The notes beneath the pieces are model-generated. The model did not search any database. It was not told the origin of the DNA and was given only the letters and a program-made list of their open reading frames with translations. Below, piece after piece: positions 7,078 through 9,257 of a stretch of DNA of 9,257 nucleotides. The stretch is from JBEEPE01 sp964489645 (GTDB taxonomy: Bacteria; Verrucomicrobiota; Verrucomicrobiia; Chthoniobacterales; Chthoniobacteraceae). The position numbers were made by a program, and so were the translations under genes. The stretch lies in NCBI GenBank assembly GCA_964489645.1, contig CAZAZT010000144.1, positions 1 through 9,257 of the forward strand, written 5' to 3'. Each line of letters starts with the position of its first letter. Position 1 is the first letter of the stretch.

Positions 7078-8130
7078 ATGAAAAAAACGGTGACGAAAAA
7101 GGCTCCGAAAGGGGAGGCTTCGAAGAAGGCGTATGCGGCGGCGGGAGTTGACGTGGATTTGGGTAATCGGGTGAAGAGCGGGATCCAAGCGTTGGTGAAG
7201 GGGACGCATGGGCCGGAGGTTTTGGGGCGGATTGGCGGCTTCGGCGGATTGTTCCGGCCGAACTTCCGAGGGATGAAGGATCCGGTCTTGGTTTCGAGTG
7301 TGGACGGGGTGGGGACGAAGTTGAAGTTGGCGTTCGCGACGGGGCGTCATGACACGGTTGGTCAGTGCTTGGTGAATCATTGCGTGAACGACATTGCGGT
7401 GATTGGGGCGCGTCCGTTGTTCTTCTTGGACTACATCGGTGCGGAGCGGTTGGAACCCGTTGTTTTCAAGGACATTTTGAAAGGTTTTGCGAAGGCATGC
7501 AAGGCGGCGGGGTGTGCGTTGATCGGGGGGGAAACGGCGCAGATGCCAGGCATGTATCAGCGGGGCGAGTATGATTTGGCTGGGACGATTGTCGGGGTTG
7601 TGGATCGGGCTCGAATGCTTGATGGGAGCGCTGTGCGGAAGGGGGATGTGTTGGTGGGGATGCCGTCGAACGGCTTGCACACCAATGGCTACTCATTGGC
7701 GCGCAAGGTGTTGTTTGACACGATGGGGCTGGGTTTGGAGGTGCGTTTGCCTGGTTTGACCAAACCGCTTGGGGAGGAGCTTTTGAGGGTGCACACGAAT
7801 TACCAACCTTTGTTGGCGAAGCTGCCGGTTGGGATGGTGAAGGGAATGGCGCACATCACGGGGGGGGGATTGATTGACAATTTGCCGCGTGTTTTGCCGA
7901 GCGATTGCGACGCGGTGATCGACCGGAGTTCGTGGAAGGTCCCGCGTTTGTTCGAGATCATCCGTGAGGGTGGGAAGGTTGATGCTGACGAGATGTATCA
8001 GGTCTTCAACATGGGGATCGGGATGGTGGTGATTGTGCGGGAGAAGGATGCTTCCTCTGTTGTGAAGTCCCTGAAGGGGAGGGTGATTGGCAAGATCGGT
8101 GGGGGATCAGGGGTGGTCCGTCTCGCATGA
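7078..8130 (+). CDS. purM: Phosphoribosylformylglycinamidine cyclo-ligase (AIR synthetase)
   Basis: PurM closes the imidazole ring in step 5 of purine synthesis, converting FGAM and ATP to AIR, ADP and phosphate as a cytoplasmic homodimer. Seen: the substrate and ATP motifs SVDGVGTK (74-81), GGETAQMPGMY (150-160), GLHTNGYSL (199-207), HITGGGLIDNLPR (259-271) and VFNMGIGM (309-316), in the order and spacing of the family. At 350 residues it is full length. The first 20 residues are Lys/Ala-rich, longer and more basic than in many PurM proteins, and probably disordered. The start ATG at 7078 lies 17 bases after the purF stop with only a weak purine run before it, so the two genes are very likely one transcript, an arrangement common in other bacteria. 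No purN follows; the next gene is unrelated. Confidence 0.97.
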   Translation: MKKTVTKKAPKGEASKKAYAAAGVDVDLGNRVKSGIQALVKGTHGPEVLGRIGGFGGLFRPNFRGMKDPVLVSSVDGVGTKLKLAFATGRHDTVGQCLVNHCVNDIAVIGARPLFFLDYIGAERLEPVVFKDILKGFAKACKAAGCALIGGETAQMPGMYQRGEYDLAGTIVGVVDRARMLDGSAVRKGDVLVGMPSNGLHTNGYSLARKVLFDTMGLGLEVRLPGLTKPLGEELLRVHTNYQPLLAKLPVGMVKGMAHITGGGLIDNLPRVLPSDCDAVIDRSSWKVPRLFEIIREGGKVDADEMYQVFNMGIGMVVIVREKDASSVVKSLKGRVIGKIGGGSGVVRLA

Positions 8131-8211
8131 AGGATTGCGGAGTTGGAGCCTGCTCGGATTCGGTACGCATGACGATTGCTGGGTGGTTTGACGCCTGTTC
8201 TTGATGGATCT
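8131..8211 (+). other. Short spacer between purM and the formylglycine-generating enzyme gene
   Basis: These 81 bases contain no hairpin with a trailing T-run and no convincing promoter, so read-through from purFM into the next gene is possible. A TTG at 8176 in frame with the downstream gene would add 12 residues, but they do not extend the membrane anchor. Confidence 0.4.
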
Positions 8212-9255
8212 ATGAAACCTGCAACTCGCTCATCTGCGGTGATCATCGTCTTGTTCGGATCGGGACTGACGATTGGAACGATTGCTGTTTACCGGGAGGC
8301 TCAACGGATCAAGCGCGAGCAGCAGACGCGGCGGGCGTCGAGAAGTGAGTTAGGGGTTGAGATGGTGTGGATTCCGGGCGGAAAGTTCACGATGGGAGGG
8401 CCTGATGGGCAACCGGATGAGTTGCCTTTGCATGACGTTCGCGTCGCGGGGTTTTGGATGGATCGCACGGAGGTGACGAATGGTCAGTTTGCGCGGTTTG
8501 TGGAGGCGACCGGATATCAGACGACGGCGGAGAAGAAGCCTGATGCGAAGGATTTCCCTGGGGCACCGGAGGAGAAGTTGGTGCCGGGATCCGTGTGTTT
8601 TGTCCCTTTACCGAATGTGGTCTCGTTGAATGATCACATGCAGTGGTGGCAGTACGTTCCGGGGGCTAACTGGCGGCATCCGACGGGACCGGATTCCGAT
8701 GTCAAGGGGATGGACAATCACCCCGTGGTCCATGTTTCTTGGTTTGATGCGGTTGCGTATGCGAAGTGGGCGGGAAAGCGGTTGCCAACTGAGGCGGAGT
8801 GGGAGTTTGCGTCGAGGGGTGGTCTTGACCGGGCTCCTTTCATCTGGGGGAGCGAAAAGAATCCGCAAGGCATTTTGATGGCGAACATCTGGCAGGGGCA
8901 GTTTCCGGGGGAGAACACCAAGCAGGACGGTTATCATTTTTCAGCGCCGGTCTCTTCGTTCCCTCCGAATGGGTACGGGTTGTTTGACATGGCGGGAAAT
9001 GTTTGGGAGTGGGTTTCGGATTGGTACACGCCGGACTATTATTCGGTGAGTCCGCGAGAAAATCCGAAGGGTCCGGATAAGAGTTTTGATCCAGCGGAGC
9101 CGGGGGTGGAGAAAAGGGTGGGGCGAGGGGGGTCTTTTTTGTGCAGTGACATGTATTGTCGTGGGTACCGACCGTCGGCCCGTCAGAAAACCTCGCCTGA
9201 TACGGGTTTGCAGCATACGGGATTTCGGTGTGTGAAGGACGCGCCCGCGCCCTGA
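8212..9255 (+). CDS. Membrane-anchored formylglycine-generating enzyme (FGE-sulfatase/SUMF1 family)
   Basis: Aerobic FGE uses copper and O2 to oxidise the cysteine of a C-x-P-x-R motif in type I sulfatases to the catalytic formylglycine. Seen in 347 residues: an uncleaved-looking hydrophobic anchor at about 8-27 (AVIIVLFGSGLTIGTIAVY) followed by a basic, Gln-rich stretch, then the FGE fold from about 50. Its landmarks are EMVWIPGGKFTMGG, MDRTEVTNGQF (83-93), VSWFDAVAYAKWAGKRLPTE (a run in 175-194), GLFDMAGNVWEWVSDWY (256-272) and the closing GFRC (C340). The segment RGGSFLCSDMYC places C311 and C316 where human FGE has Cys336 and Cys341, so it is likely a genuine FGE and not one of the many relatives lacking the pair (EgtB, PvdO, gliding proteins). 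ATG 8212 is preferred over TTG 8176 because the anchor begins right after it. No sulfatase is encoded nearby. Direction and spacing allow co-transcription with purFM. Confidence 0.88.
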   Translation: MKPATRSSAVIIVLFGSGLTIGTIAVYREAQRIKREQQTRRASRSELGVEMVWIPGGKFTMGGPDGQPDELPLHDVRVAGFWMDRTEVTNGQFARFVEATGYQTTAEKKPDAKDFPGAPEEKLVPGSVCFVPLPNVVSLNDHMQWWQYVPGANWRHPTGPDSDVKGMDNHPVVHVSWFDAVAYAKWAGKRLPTEAEWEFASRGGLDRAPFIWGSEKNPQGILMANIWQGQFPGENTKQDGYHFSAPVSSFPPNGYGLFDMAGNVWEWVSDWYTPDYYSVSPRENPKGPDKSFDPAEPGVEKRVGRGGSFLCSDMYCRGYRPSARQKTSPDTGLQHTGFRCVKDAPAP

Positions 9256-9257
9256 TT

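Noticed and set aside
1..9257. tRNA, rRNA, CRISPR arrays, insertion sequence ends, riboswitches
   Set aside because: No cloverleaf, regular spaced repeats, terminal inverted repeats with a transposase, or purine-riboswitch core was recognised on reading both strands.

Overview
The window looks like a chromosomal segment from a member of the Planctomycetes-Verrucomicrobia (PVC) group, most likely a verrucomicrobium. That is an inference from gene style, not from a marker gene. The main clues are a large membrane Ser/Thr kinase with a DWG (not DFG) magnesium loop and a C-terminal beta-propeller, a membrane-anchored formylglycine-generating enzyme with its catalytic cysteine pair, an FeS-type PurF, and the lack of clear Shine-Dalgarno sequences.

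Layout. Bases 1-188 hold no supportable gene. Bases 189-938 (minus strand) encode a 249-residue protein of visibly lower GC than its surroundings, with a candidate PD-(D/E)XK nuclease core. Bases 1011-1523 (minus) hold a coding-looking but broken gene, interrupted by an in-frame UGA and with no start codon; I do not recognise its family. Bases 1524-5306 (minus) encode a 1260-residue kinase: degenerate FHA-like N-terminus, Ser/Pro-rich linker with a nine-residue repeat, kinase domain, one membrane helix, WD40/PQQ-like propeller. A 269-base divergent intergenic region (5307-5575) carries a perfect inverted repeat and a G-quadruplex motif. On the plus strand follow purF (5576-7060), purM (7078-8130) and a formylglycine-generating enzyme (8212-9255), the last gene of the window.

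How the genes fit together. purF and purM catalyse steps 1 and 5 of de novo purine synthesis and, with a 17-base gap, are almost certainly co-transcribed. The formylglycine-generating enzyme follows 81 bases later in the same direction; it would activate type I sulfatases, which are abundant in many PVC bacteria, but none is encoded here. The kinase diverges from purF and should sense an extracytoplasmic cue, with no visible link to purines. The left end (about 1-1500) looks like accessory DNA.

From about 1500 to the end, the plus strand is strongly G-rich over C whichever strand carries the gene. This suggests a replication-linked strand asymmetry with the plus strand as leading strand. No RNA genes, CRISPR array or intact mobile element were seen. 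The strongest leads are the left-end nuclease-like gene with its broken neighbour and the anchored formylglycine-generating enzyme; I see no multi-gene system that I could call new.
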